A stretch of 64,000 nucleotides of DNA from NCBI RefSeq assembly GCF_040939455.1, contig NC_134126.1, positions 62,001-126,000 of the forward strand, given 5' to 3'. The DNA comes from Microcebus murinus. Lineage: Eukaryota; Chordata; Mammalia; Primates; Cheirogaleidae. Positions 14,301 to 26,200 of the stretch are shown here, piece by piece. The notes beneath the pieces are model-generated. The model worked only from the letters and a program-made list of their open reading frames with translations, did no database searches and was not told the origin of the DNA. The position numbers and the translations under genes are program-made. The number at the start of each line of letters is the position of its first letter. Position 1 is the first letter of the stretch.

Positions 14301-17300
14301 CCGGCCTGCCTGTCTCCCGTGGGTGAGTGGACACTGCCAGTACAAAACAGCGCCCTGCCTGTCCATCCCCCGTGGGTGAGTGCACAAATCCAGTTCCACA
14401 CAGTGCCTTACCTCCCCGTTACCCGTGGGTCAGTGGACACAGCCTGTCCCACAGAGCGCCCTACCTGCCTCTCTACCATGGGTGAGTGGACAGCGCCTGT
14501 TCCACATTGCGCCCTGCCTGCACGTCTCCCGTGGGTGAGTGGACACAGCCAGTTCCACACAGCGCCCTATATGCCCGTCTCCCGTGCGTCAGTGGACACA
14601 GCCAGGTCAACACAGTGACCAGCCTACCCGTCTCCCGTGGGTGAGTGGACACAGCCAGTTCCACAGAGCGCCCTACCTGCCCTTCAACTGTGGGTGAGTG
14701 GACACAGCCAGGTCAACACAGTGACCTGCCTGCCCGTCTACCGTAGGTGAGTGGACACTGCCAGTTCCACACCGCGCCCTGCCTGCCCGTGTCCCGTGGG
14801 TGAGTGGAGACTGCCAGTCCAACACAGCGCCCTGCGTGCCCGTCTTTCCTGGGTGAGTGGACACAGTAAGGTCCACTCAGCCCCCTACCTGCCCGTCACC
14901 CGTGGGTCAGTGGACACAGCTCGTCCCACAGAGTGCCCTACCTTCCTCTGTTCCATGGGTGAGTGGACAGCGCATGTTCCACAATGTGCCCTGCCTGCCC
15001 GTCTCCCGTGTGTGAGTGGACACAGCCAGTTCAACACAGTGACCTGCATGCCCGTCCCCCGTGGGTGAGTGGACAAAGCCAGTTCCACACAGTGCCTTAC
15101 CTACCCGTCACCCGTGGGTCAGTGGACACAGCCCGTCCCACAGAGCGCCCTACCTGCCTCTCTACCATGGGTGAGTGGACAGCGCCAGTTCCACACCGCG
15201 CCCTGCCTGCCCGTATCCCGTGGGTGAGTGGACCTGCCAGTACCACACAGCGCCCTACCAGCCCGTCACCCATGGGAAAGTGGACACTGCCAGTTCCACA
15301 CAGCGCCCAACCTGCCCGTGAACCGTGGGTGAGTGTACCCTGCCAGTTCCACAAAGCGACCTACCTGCCTGTCACGCATGGGTCAGGGGACACAGCCAGT
15401 TCCACACAGCGTCCTACCTGCCCGTCAACTGTGGGTGAGTGGACACTGCCAGTTCCACACCGTGCCCTGCCTGCCCGTGTCCCGTGGGTGAGTGGACACA
15501 GCCAGGTCAACACAGTGACCTGCCTGCCCGTCTCCCGTGGGTGAGTGGACACTGCCAGTTCAACACAGCGCCCTGCATGCCCGTCTCCCGTGTGTGAGTG
15601 GACACAGCCAGTCCAACACAGCGCCTTGTCTGCCCATCTTGCGTGGGTGAGTGGACAAAGCCAGTTCCACACAGTGCCTTACCTACCCGTCACCCGTGGG
15701 TCAGTGGACACAGCCCGTCCCACAGAGCGCCCTATCTGCCTCTCTACCATGGGTGAGTGGACAGCGCCTGTTCCACATTGCGCCCTGCCTGCCCGTCTCC
15801 CGTCGGTGAGTGGACACAGCCAGTTACACACAGCGCCCTATCTGCCCGTCTCCCGTGGGTCAGTGGACACAGCCAGGTCAACACTGTGACCTGCCTGTCC
15901 GTCTTCCGTGGGTGAGTGGACATTGCCAGTTCCACACCATGCCCTGCCTGCCCATGACCCGTGGGTGAGTGGACACTGCCAGTACAAAACAGCGCCCTGC
16001 CTGTTCGTCCCCCGTGGGTGAGTGGACAAAGCCAGTTAAACACAGTGCCTTATCTACCTGTCACCCGTGGGTCAGTGGACACAGCCCGTCCCACAGAGCG
16101 CCCTACCTTCCTCTCTACCATGGGTGAGTGGACAGCGCCAGCTCCACACCATGCCCTGCCGGCCCGACTCCCGTGGGTGAGTGGACACTTCCAGTACCAC
16201 ATAGCGCCCTACCTGCCCATCACCCGTGGGTCAGTGGACACAGCCAGTTCCACACAGCGCCCTACCTACCCGTCAACCGTGGGTGAGTGGAAACTGCCAG
16301 TTCCACACCGCGCCCTGCCTGCCCGTGTCCCGTGCGTGAGTGGACACAGCCAGATCTACACAGTGACCTGCCTGCCAGTCTCCCGTAGGTGAGTGGACAC
16401 TGCCAGTTCCAGACAGCACCCTGCCTGCCCGTCACCTGTGGGTCAGTGGTCACAGCCAGTTCCACACAGTGCCCTACCTGCCCGTCAGCTGTGGGTGAGT
16501 GGACACTGCCAGTTCCACACCACGCCCTGCCTGCCCATTTCCCGTGGGTGAGTGGACACTGCCAGTAAAAAACAGCGCCATGCCTGCCCGTTCCCCGTGG
16601 GTGTGTGGACAAAGCCACTTCCACACAGTGCCTTACCTACCCGTCACCCGTGTGTCAGTGGACACAGCCCGTCCCACAGAGCGCCCTACCTGCCTCTCTA
16701 CCATGGGTGAGTGGACAGCGCCAGATCCACACCGTGCCCTGCCAGCCCGTCTCCCGTGGGTGAGTGGACAAGGCCAGTTCCACACAGCGCCCTACCTGCC
16801 CATCACCCATGGGTCTGTGGACACAGCCAGTTCCACACAGCACCCTACCTGCCCGTCAACCGTCGGTGAGTGGACACTGCCAGTTCCACACCGCGCCCTG
16901 ACTGCTCGTGTCCCGTGGGTGAGTGGACACAGCCAGGTAAACACATTGACCTGCCTGCCCGTCTCTCGTGAGTGAGTGGACACTGCCAGTTCAACACAGC
17001 GCCCTGCCTGACTGTCTCCCGTGTGTGAGTGGACACAGCCAGTTCAACACAGTGACCTGCCTGCCCGTCTCCCATGGGTGAGTGGACACTGCCAGTTCCA
17101 CACAGCGCCCTACCTGCCTGTCACCCGTGGGTGAGTGGACACAGCCAATTCCACACAGCGCACTGCCTGCCCGTCTCCCGTGTGTGAGTGGACTCAGCCA
17201 GTTCAAAACAGTGCCCTGCCTGCCCGTCTCCCGTGTGTGAGTGGACACAGCCAGTTCCAAACAGCGCACTACCTGCCCGTCACCCGTGGGACAGTGGACA

Positions 17301-20300
17301 CAGCCAGTTCCACACAGCGCCCTACCTGCCCGTCAACCGTGGGTGAGTGGACACTGCCAGTTCTACATCACGCCCTACCTCCCCGTGTCCCGTGGGTGAG
17401 TGGACAAAGCCAGTTCCACACAGTGCCTTACCGACCCGTCACCCGTGGGTCAGTGGACACAGCCCGACCCACAGAGCGCCCTACCTGCCTCTCTACCATG
17501 GGTGAGTGGACAGCGCCAGTTCCACACCGTGCCCTGCCTGCCCGTCTCCCGTGGGTGAGTGGACACTGCCAGTTCCACATAGCGCCGTACCTGCCCGTCA
17601 CCCGTGGGTCTGTGGACACAGCCAGTTCCACATAGCGCCCTACCTGCCCGTCAACCGTCGGTGAGTGGACACTGCCAGTTCCACACCGCGCCCTAACGGC
17701 CCGTGTCCTGTGCGTGAGTGGACACAGCCAGGTCAACACAGTGACCTGCCTGCCCGTCTCCCGTGTGTGAGTGGACACAGCCAGTTCAACAGAGTGACGT
17801 GCCTGCCTGTCTCCCGTGGGTGAGTGGACACAGCCAGGTCAACACAGTGACCGGCCTGCCCGTCTCCCGTGGGTGAGTGGACACTGCCAGTACAAAACAG
17901 CGCCCTGCCTGTCCATCCCCCGTGGGTGAGTGGACAAAGCCAGTTCCACACAGTGCCTTACCTCCCCGTTACCCGTGGGTCAGTGGACACAGCCCGTCCC
18001 ACAGAGCGCCCTACCTGCCTCTCTACCATGGGTGAGTGGACAGCGCCTGTTCCACATTGCGCCCTGCCTGCACGTCTCCCGTGGGTGAGTGGACACAGCC
18101 AGTTCCACACAGCACCCTATATGACCGTCTCCCGTGCGTCAGTGGACACAGCCAGGTCAACACAGTGACCAGCATGCCCGTCTCCCGTGGGTGAGTGGAC
18201 ACAGCCAGTTCCACACAGCACCCCACCTGCCCTTCAACTGTGGGTGAGTGGACAGCACCAGTTCCACACCGTGCCCTGCCTGCCCATCTCCCGTGGGAGA
18301 GTGGACACTGCCAGTTCCAGACAGCGCCCTACCTGCCCATCATCCGTGGTCAATGGACACAGCAAGTTCCACACAGCGCCCTACCTGCGCATCAACCGTG
18401 GGTGAGTGGACACTGCCAGTTCCACACAGCACCCTACCTGCCTGTCAAACGTGGGTGAGTGGACATTGCCAGTTCCACACAGCGCCCTACCTGCCCGACA
18501 ACCGTGGTGAGTGGACACTGCCAATTCCACACAGCGCCCTACCTGCCTGTCACCCGTGGGTCAGTGGACACAGCCAGTTCCACACAGTGCCCTACCTGCC
18601 CGTCACCCGTTCGTCAGTGGACACAGCCCGTCCCACAGAGCGCCCTATCTGCCTCTCTACCATGGGTGAGTGGACAGCGCCTGTTCCACATTGTGCCCTG
18701 CATGTCCGTTTCTCGTTGGTGAGTGGACACTGCCAGTTAAACACAGCGACCTGCCTGCCCGTCTCCCGTGGGTGAGTGGACACTGCCAGTTCCACACAGC
18801 GTCCTGCCTGCCCTTCACCCGTGGGTCAGTGGACACAGCCAGTTCCACACAGCGCCCTACCTGCCCGTCAAACGTCGGTTAGTGGACACTGCCAGTTCCA
18901 CACCACGCTCTGAATGCTCGTGTCCCGTGGGTGAGTGGACACTGCCAGTTCAACACAGCGCTCTGTCTGTCCGTGTCCCGTGTGTGAGTGGACACAGCCA
19001 GTTCAACACAGCGACCTGCCTGCCTGTCTCCCGTGGGTGAGTGGACACTGCCAGTTCCACACAGCGCCCTACCTGCCCGTCACCCGTGGGTCAGTGGACA
19101 CAGCCCGTCCCACAGAGTGCCCTACCTGCCTCTCTACCATGGGTGAGTGGACAGCGCCTGTTCCACATTGCGCCCTGCCTGCCCGTCTCCCGTCGGTGAG
19201 TGGACACAGCCAGTTCCACACAGCGCCCTATCTGCCCGTCTCCCGTGGGTCAGTGGACACAGCCAGGTAAACACAGTGACCTGCCTGCCCGTCTCCCCTG
19301 GGTGAGAGAACATTGCCAATTCAACACAGCACCCTGCCTGCCAGTCTCCCGTGTGTGAGTGGACACAGCCAGTTCAACACAGTGACCTGCCTGCCTGTCT
19401 CCCCGGGGTGAGTGCACAAAGCCAGTTCCACACAGTGCCTTACCTACCCGTCACCCGTGGGTCAGTGGACACAGCCCGTCCCACAGAGCGCACTACCTGC
19501 CTCTCTACCATGGGTGAGGGGACAGTGCCAGTTCCACAACGCGCCTTGCCTGCCCGTCTCCCGTGGGTGAGTGGAAACTGCCAGTTCCACACAGCGCCCC
19601 ACCTGCCCGTCAGCCGTGGGTGAGTGGACACTGCCAGTTCCAAACCACGCCCTGCCTTCCTGTGTCCCGTGGGTGAGTGGACACTGCCAGTACAAAACAG
19701 CGCCCTGCCTGCCTGTCCCCCGTGGGTGAGTGGACAAAGCCAGTTCCACACAGTGCCTTACCTACCAGTCACCAGTGTGTCACTGGACACAGCCCGTCCC
19801 ACAGAGCGCCCTACCTGCCTCTCTACCATGGGTGAGTGGACAGCACCAGTTCCACACCGCGCCCTGCCTGCCCTTCTCCTGTGGGTGAGTGGACACTGCC
19901 AGTTCCACACAGTGCCCTACCTGCCCGTCACCCGTGGGTCTGTGGAAACAGGAAGGTCAACACAGTGACCTGCCTGCCCGTCTCCCGTGGGTGAGTGGAC
20001 ACTTCCAGTTCCACACAGCGCCCTACCTGCCCGTCACCCGTGGGTCAGTCGACACAAACAGTTCCACACAGCGCCCTACCTGCCCGTCACCTGTGAGTCA
20101 GTGGACACAGCACGTCCCACAGAGCGCCCAACCTGCCTCTCAACCATGGGTGAGTTGACAGCGACAGTTCCACACCGCGCCCTGCCTGCCCGTCACCCGT
20201 GGGTCAGTGGACACAGCCAATTCTACACAGCGCCCTACCTGCCCATCAACCGTGGGTGAGTGGACACTGCCAGTTCCACACAGCGCCCTGCCTGCCCGTG

Positions 20301-23300
20301 TTCCGTGGGTGAGTGGACACTGCCAGTACAAAAGAGCGCCCTGCCTGCCCGTCGCCCGTGGGTGATTGGAGAAAGCCACTTCCACACAGTGCCTTACCTA
20401 CCCGTCACCCATGGGTCAGTGGACACAGCCCGTCCCACAGAGCGCCCTACATGCCTCTCTACCATGGGTGAGTGGACAGCGCCAGTTCCACACCGCGCCC
20501 TGCCTGCCCGTATCCCGTGGGTGAGTGGACACTGCCAGTACCACACAGCGCCCTACCAGCCCGTCACCCATGGGAAAGTGGACACTGCCAGTTCCACACA
20601 GCGCCCAACCTGCCCGTGAACCGTGGGTGAGTGTACCCTGCCAGTTCCACAAAGCGCCCTACCTGCCCGTCACCCGTGGGACAGTGGACACAGCCAGTTC
20701 CACACAGCGTCCTACCTGCCCGTCAACTGTGGGTGAGTGGACACTGCCAGTTCCACACCGTGCCCTGCCTGCCCGTGTCCCGTGGGTGAGTGGAGAAAGC
20801 CACTTCCACACAGTGCCTTACCTACCCCTCACCCATGGGTCAGTGGACACAGCCCGTCCCACAGAGCGCCCTACCTGCCTCTCTACCATGGGTGAGTTGA
20901 CAGCGCCAGTTCCACACCGTGCACTGCCTGCCTGTCTCCCGTGGGTGAGTGGACACTGGAAGTTCCACACAGCGCCCTACCTGCCCGTCACCCGTGTGTC
21001 GGTGGACAAAGCGAGTTCCAGAGAGCACCCTACCTGCCCGTCAATAGTCGGTTAGGGGACACTGCCAGTTCCACACAGCGCCCTTTCTGCCCGTCTCCCG
21101 TGGGTCAGTGGACACAGCCAGGTAAACACAGTGACCTGCCTGCCCGTCTCCCGTGGGTGAGAGGACATTGCCAATTCAACACAGCACCCTGCCTGCCCGT
21201 CTCCCGTGTGTGAGTGGACACAGCCAGTTCAACACAGCGACCTGCCTGCCTGTCTCCCCGGGGTGAGTGTACAAAGCCATTTCCACACAGCGCCCTACCT
21301 GCCCATCAACCGTGGGTGAGTGGACACTGCCAGTTCCACACAGCGCCCTGCCTGCCCGTGACCCGTGGGTGAGTGTACACTGCCAGTTCAACACAGCGAC
21401 CTGCCTGCCTGTCTCCCGTGGGTGAGTGGACACTGCCAGTTCCACACAGCGCCCTACCTGCCCTTCACCCACGGGTCAGTGGACACAGCCAGTTCCATAC
21501 AGCGCCCTACCTGCCGGTCAACCGTGGGTGAGTGGACACTACCAGTTCCACACTGCGCCCTGCCTGCCCGTGTCCCGTGGGTCAGTGGACACAGCCAGTT
21601 CCATACAGCGCCCTACCTGCCGGTCAACCGTGGGTGAGTGGACACTACCAGTTCCACACTGCGCCCTGCCTGCCCGTGTCCCGTGGGTGAGTGGACACTG
21701 CCAGTTCCCCACCGCGCCCTGCCTGCCCGTGTCCCGTGGGTGAGTGGACACAGCCAGGTCAACACAGTGACTTGCCTGCCATCTCCCGTGGGTGAGTGGA
21801 CACTGCCAGTTCAACACAGCGCCCTGCCTGCCCGTCTCCCATGTGTGAGTGGACACAGCCAGTTCAACACAGCGACCTGCATGCCCATCTCCCGTGGGTG
21901 AGTGGACACTGACAGTTCCACACAGCGCCCTACCTGCCTGCCACTTGTGTGTCAGTGGATACAGCCAGTTCCACACAGCGCCCTACCTGACCGTCACCCG
22001 TGGGTCAGTGGACACAGCCATTTCCACACAGCGCCCTACCTGGCGTCTACCGTGGTTGAGTGGACACTGCCAGTTCCACACCGCGCCCTGCCTGCCCGTG
22101 TCCCATGGGTGAGTGGACACTGCCAGTCCAACACAGTGCCCTGCCTGCCCGCCTTTCCTAGGTGAGTGGAAACAGCCAGTTCCACACAGGGCCCTAACTG
22201 CCCGTCTACCGTGGCTCAGTGGACACAGCCAGATCCACAACGCGCCCTGCCTGTCCAACCCGTCTAGATGAGTGGAAACTGCCAGTTCCACACCGGGCCC
22301 TGCCTGCCCATTACCCGTGGGTCAGTGGACACAGCTCGTTCCACACATCGCCCTTCATGCCCATCTACCGTGTGTGAGTGGACACAACCAGTTCCACATC
22401 GCGCCCTGCCTGCCCATCTCCCGTAGGTGAGTGGACACTGCCAGTTCCACACCACGCCCTGCCTGCCTGTGTCCCGTGGGTGAGTGGACACAGCCAGTTC
22501 CACACAGCGCCCTACCTGCCCGTCACCCGTGAATCAGTGGACACAGCACGTCCCACAGAGCACCCTACCTGCCTCTGTACCATGGGTGAGTGGACAGGGC
22601 CTGTTCCACATTGTGCCCTGCTTGCCCGTCTCCCATCGGTGAGTGGACACAGGCAGTTCCACACAGCGCCCTATCTGCCCGTATCCCATCGGTCAGTGGA
22701 TACAGCCAGGTCAACACAGTGACCTTCCTGCCCGTCTCCCGTGGGTGAGTTGACATTGCCAGTTCAACACAGCGCCCTGCATGCCCGTCTCCCGTGGGTG
22801 AGTGGACACTGCCAGTTCCACACAGCGCCCTACCTGCCCGTCAGCCGTGAGTGAGTGGACACTGCCAGTTCCACACCACGCCCTGCCTGCCCGTCTCACG
22901 TTGGTGAGTGGACAAAGCCAGTTCCACACAGTGCCTTACCTACCCATCACCCGTGTGTCAGTGGACACAGCCCATTCCACAGAGCGCCCTACCTGCCTCT
23001 CTACCATGGGTGACTGGACAGGGCCTGTTCCACATTGCGCGCTGCCTGCCCGTCTCCCATGGGTGAGTGGACACTGTCAGTTCCACACAGCGCCCTGCCT
23101 GCCCGTTTACCATGCGTGAGTGGACACAGCCAGGTCAATACAGTGACCTGCCTGCCCGGTTCCCGTGGTTGAGTGGAAACTGCCAGTTCCACACAGCGCC
23201 TTATCTGCCCGTCTCCCGTGGGTCAGTGGACACAGCCAGGTCAACACAGTGACCTGCCTGCCCGTCTCCCTTGGGTGAGTGGACACTGCCAGTTCAGAAC

Positions 23301-26200
23301 AGCGGCCTGCCTGCCCATCTCCCATGTGTGAGTGGACTCAGCAATTTCAACACAGCGCCCTGCCTGCCCGTCTCCCGTGTGTGAGTGGACACAGCCAGTT
23401 CAACACAGCGACCTGCCTGCCCGTCTCCCGTGGGTGAGTGGACACTGCCAGTTCCACACAGCACCCTACCTGCCCGACACCCGTGGGTCAGTGGACAGAG
23501 CCAGTTCCACACAGTGCCCTACATGCCCGTCAGCCGTGGGTGATTGGACACTGCCAGTTCCACACCACGCCCTGCCTGCCCGTGTCCCGGGGGTGAGTGG
23601 ACACTGCCAGTACAAAACAGCGCCCTGCCTGTCCGTCCCCCGTAGGTGCATGGACAAAGCCAGTTCCACACAGTGCCTTACCTACCCGTCACCCGTGGGT
23701 CAGTGGACACAGCCCGTTCCACAGAGCGCCCTACCTGCCTCTCTACCATGGGTGAGTGGACAAGGCCTGTTCCACATTGCGCCCTGCCTGCCCGTCTCCC
23801 GTCGGTGAGTGGACACAGCCAGTTCCACACAGCGCCCTATCTGCCCGTCTCCCGTGGGTCTGTGGACACAGCCAGGTCAACACAGTGACCTGCCTGCCCG
23901 TCTCCCATGGGTGTTGGACACTGGCATTTCCAAACAGCGCCCTGCCTGCCCGTGTCCCGTGGGTGAGTGGACACTGCCAGTACAAAACTGCGCCCTGCCT
24001 GTCCGTCCCCCGTGGGTGAGTGGACAAAGCCAGTTGCACACAGTGCCTTACCTACCCGTCACCCGTGCGTCAGTGGACACAGCCCGTCCCAAAGAGCGCC
24101 CTACATTCCTCTCTACCATGGGTGAGTGTGCAGCACCAGCTCCACACCATGCCCTGCCTGCCCATCTCCCGTGGGTGAGTGAACATTGCCAGTTCCACAC
24201 AGCGCCCTACCTGCCGGTCACCCGTGGGTCAGTGGACACAGCCCGTTCCACAGAGCGCCCTATCTGCCTGTCTACCATCGGTGAGTGGACAGTGCCTGTT
24301 CCACATTGTGCCCTGCCTGCCCGTCTACCGTCGGTGAGTGGACACAGCCAGTTCCACACAGCACACTATCTGCCCGTCTCCCGTGGGTCAGTGGACAAAG
24401 CCAGTTCCACACAGTGCCTTACCTACCCGTCTCCCGTGGGTCAGTGGACACAGCCAGTTCCACACAGCGCCCTATCTGCCCGTATCCCGTGGGTCAGTGG
24501 ACACAGCCAGGTCAACACAGTGACCTGCCTGCCCATCTCCCGTGGGTGACTGGACACTGCCAGTTCCACACAGCGACCTGCCTGCCTGTCACCCGTTGGT
24601 CAGTGGACACAGCCAGTTCCACACAGCGCCCTACCTGCCCGTCACCCGTGGGTCAGTGGACACAGCCCGTGCCACAGAGCGCCCTACCTGCCTCTCTACC
24701 ATGGGTGAGTGGACAGCGCCTGTTCCACATAGGGCCCTGCCTGTCCGTTTCCCGTCGTTGAGTGGACACTGCCAGTTCATCACAGCGAATTGCCTGCCCG
24801 ACTCCCGTGGGTGAGTGGACACTGCCAGTTCCACACAGCGCCCTACCTGCCCGTCAGCCGTGAGTGAGTGGACACTGCCAGTTCCACACCACGCCCTGCC
24901 TGCCCGTGTCCCGTGGGTGAGTGGACACTGCCAGTACAAAACAGCGCCCTACCTGCCCGTCCCAGTGGGTGAGTGGACACTGCCAGTTCCACACAGCTCC
25001 CTACCTGCCTGTCAGCCGTGGATCAGTGGACACAGCCAGTTCCACACAGCGCCCTACCTGCCCATCACCCATGGGTCAGTGGACACAGCCAGTTCCACAC
25101 AGCGCCCTACCTGCCCATCAACCGTGGGTGAGTGGACACTGCCAGTTCCACACAGCGCCCTACCTGCCTGTCACCCGTGGGTCAGTGGACACAGCCAGGT
25201 CCACACTGCGCCTTACGTGCCCGTCATCCGTGGGTGAGGAGACACTGCCAGTTCCACACCACGCCCTGCCTGCCCGTGTCCCGTGGGTGAGTGGACACTG
25301 CCAGTACAATACAGCGCCCTACCTGCCCGTCCCAGTGGCTGAGTGGACATGCCAGTTCCACACAGCTCCCTACCTGCCTGTCAGCCGTGGATCAGTGGAC
25401 ACAGCCAGTTCCACAAAGCGCCCTACCTGCCCATCAACCGTGGGTCAGTGGACACAGCCCGTCCCACAGACCGCCGTACCTGCCTCTCTACCATGAGTGA
25501 GTGGATAGCGCCTGTTCCACATTGCGGCCTGCCTGCCCGTCTCCCGTCGGTGAGTGGACACAGCCAGTTCCACACAGCTCCCTATCTGCCAGTCTCCCGT
25601 GGGTCAGTAGACACAGCAAGGTCAACCCAGTGACCTGCCTGCCCGTCTCCCGTGGGTAAATGGACACTGCCATTTCAACACAGCGCCTTGCCTGCCCATC
25701 TCTCCTGTGTGAGTGGACACAGCATGTTCAACACAGCGCCCTGCCTGCCCGTCCCCCGTGGGTGAGTGGACAAAGCCAGTTCCACACAGTGCCTTACCTA
25801 CCCGTTACCCGTGGGACATTGGACACAGCCCGTCCCACAGAGCGCCCTACCTGCCTCTCTACCATGGGTGATTGGACAGCGCCAGTTCCACACCGCGCCC
25901 TTCTTACCCGTGTCCCGTGTGTGAGTGGACACAGCCAGTTCAACACAGCGACCTGCCTGCCTGTCTCCCGTGGGTGAGTGGACACTGCCAGTTCCACACA
26001 GCTCTCTACCTGCCTGTCACCCGTGGGTCAGTGGACAGAGCCAGTTCCAAACAGCACCCTACCGGCCCGTCAACCGTGGGTCAGTGGACACAGCCTGTCC
26101 CACAGAGCGCCCTACCTGCCTCTCTACCATGGGTGAGTGGGCAGCGCCTGTTCCACATTGCGCCCTGCCTGCCCATCTCCCGTGGGTGAGTGGACACACC
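8331..26200. repeat. minisatellite domain B (AGTTCCACACAGCG type)
   Basis: Copies are dominated by GGACACTGCCAGTTCCACAC and AGCGCCCTACCTGCCCGTCA. Variants include AGTACAAAACAGCG, AGGTCAACACAGTGACCTGC and CCCGTCCCACAGAGCGCCCT. These alternate in a loose multi-unit order, which indicates higher-order amplification. A patch at about 11840-12545 reverts to AGATCC/ACAAGATCC-type copies. This is the largest and most divergent domain. Confidence 0.8.
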
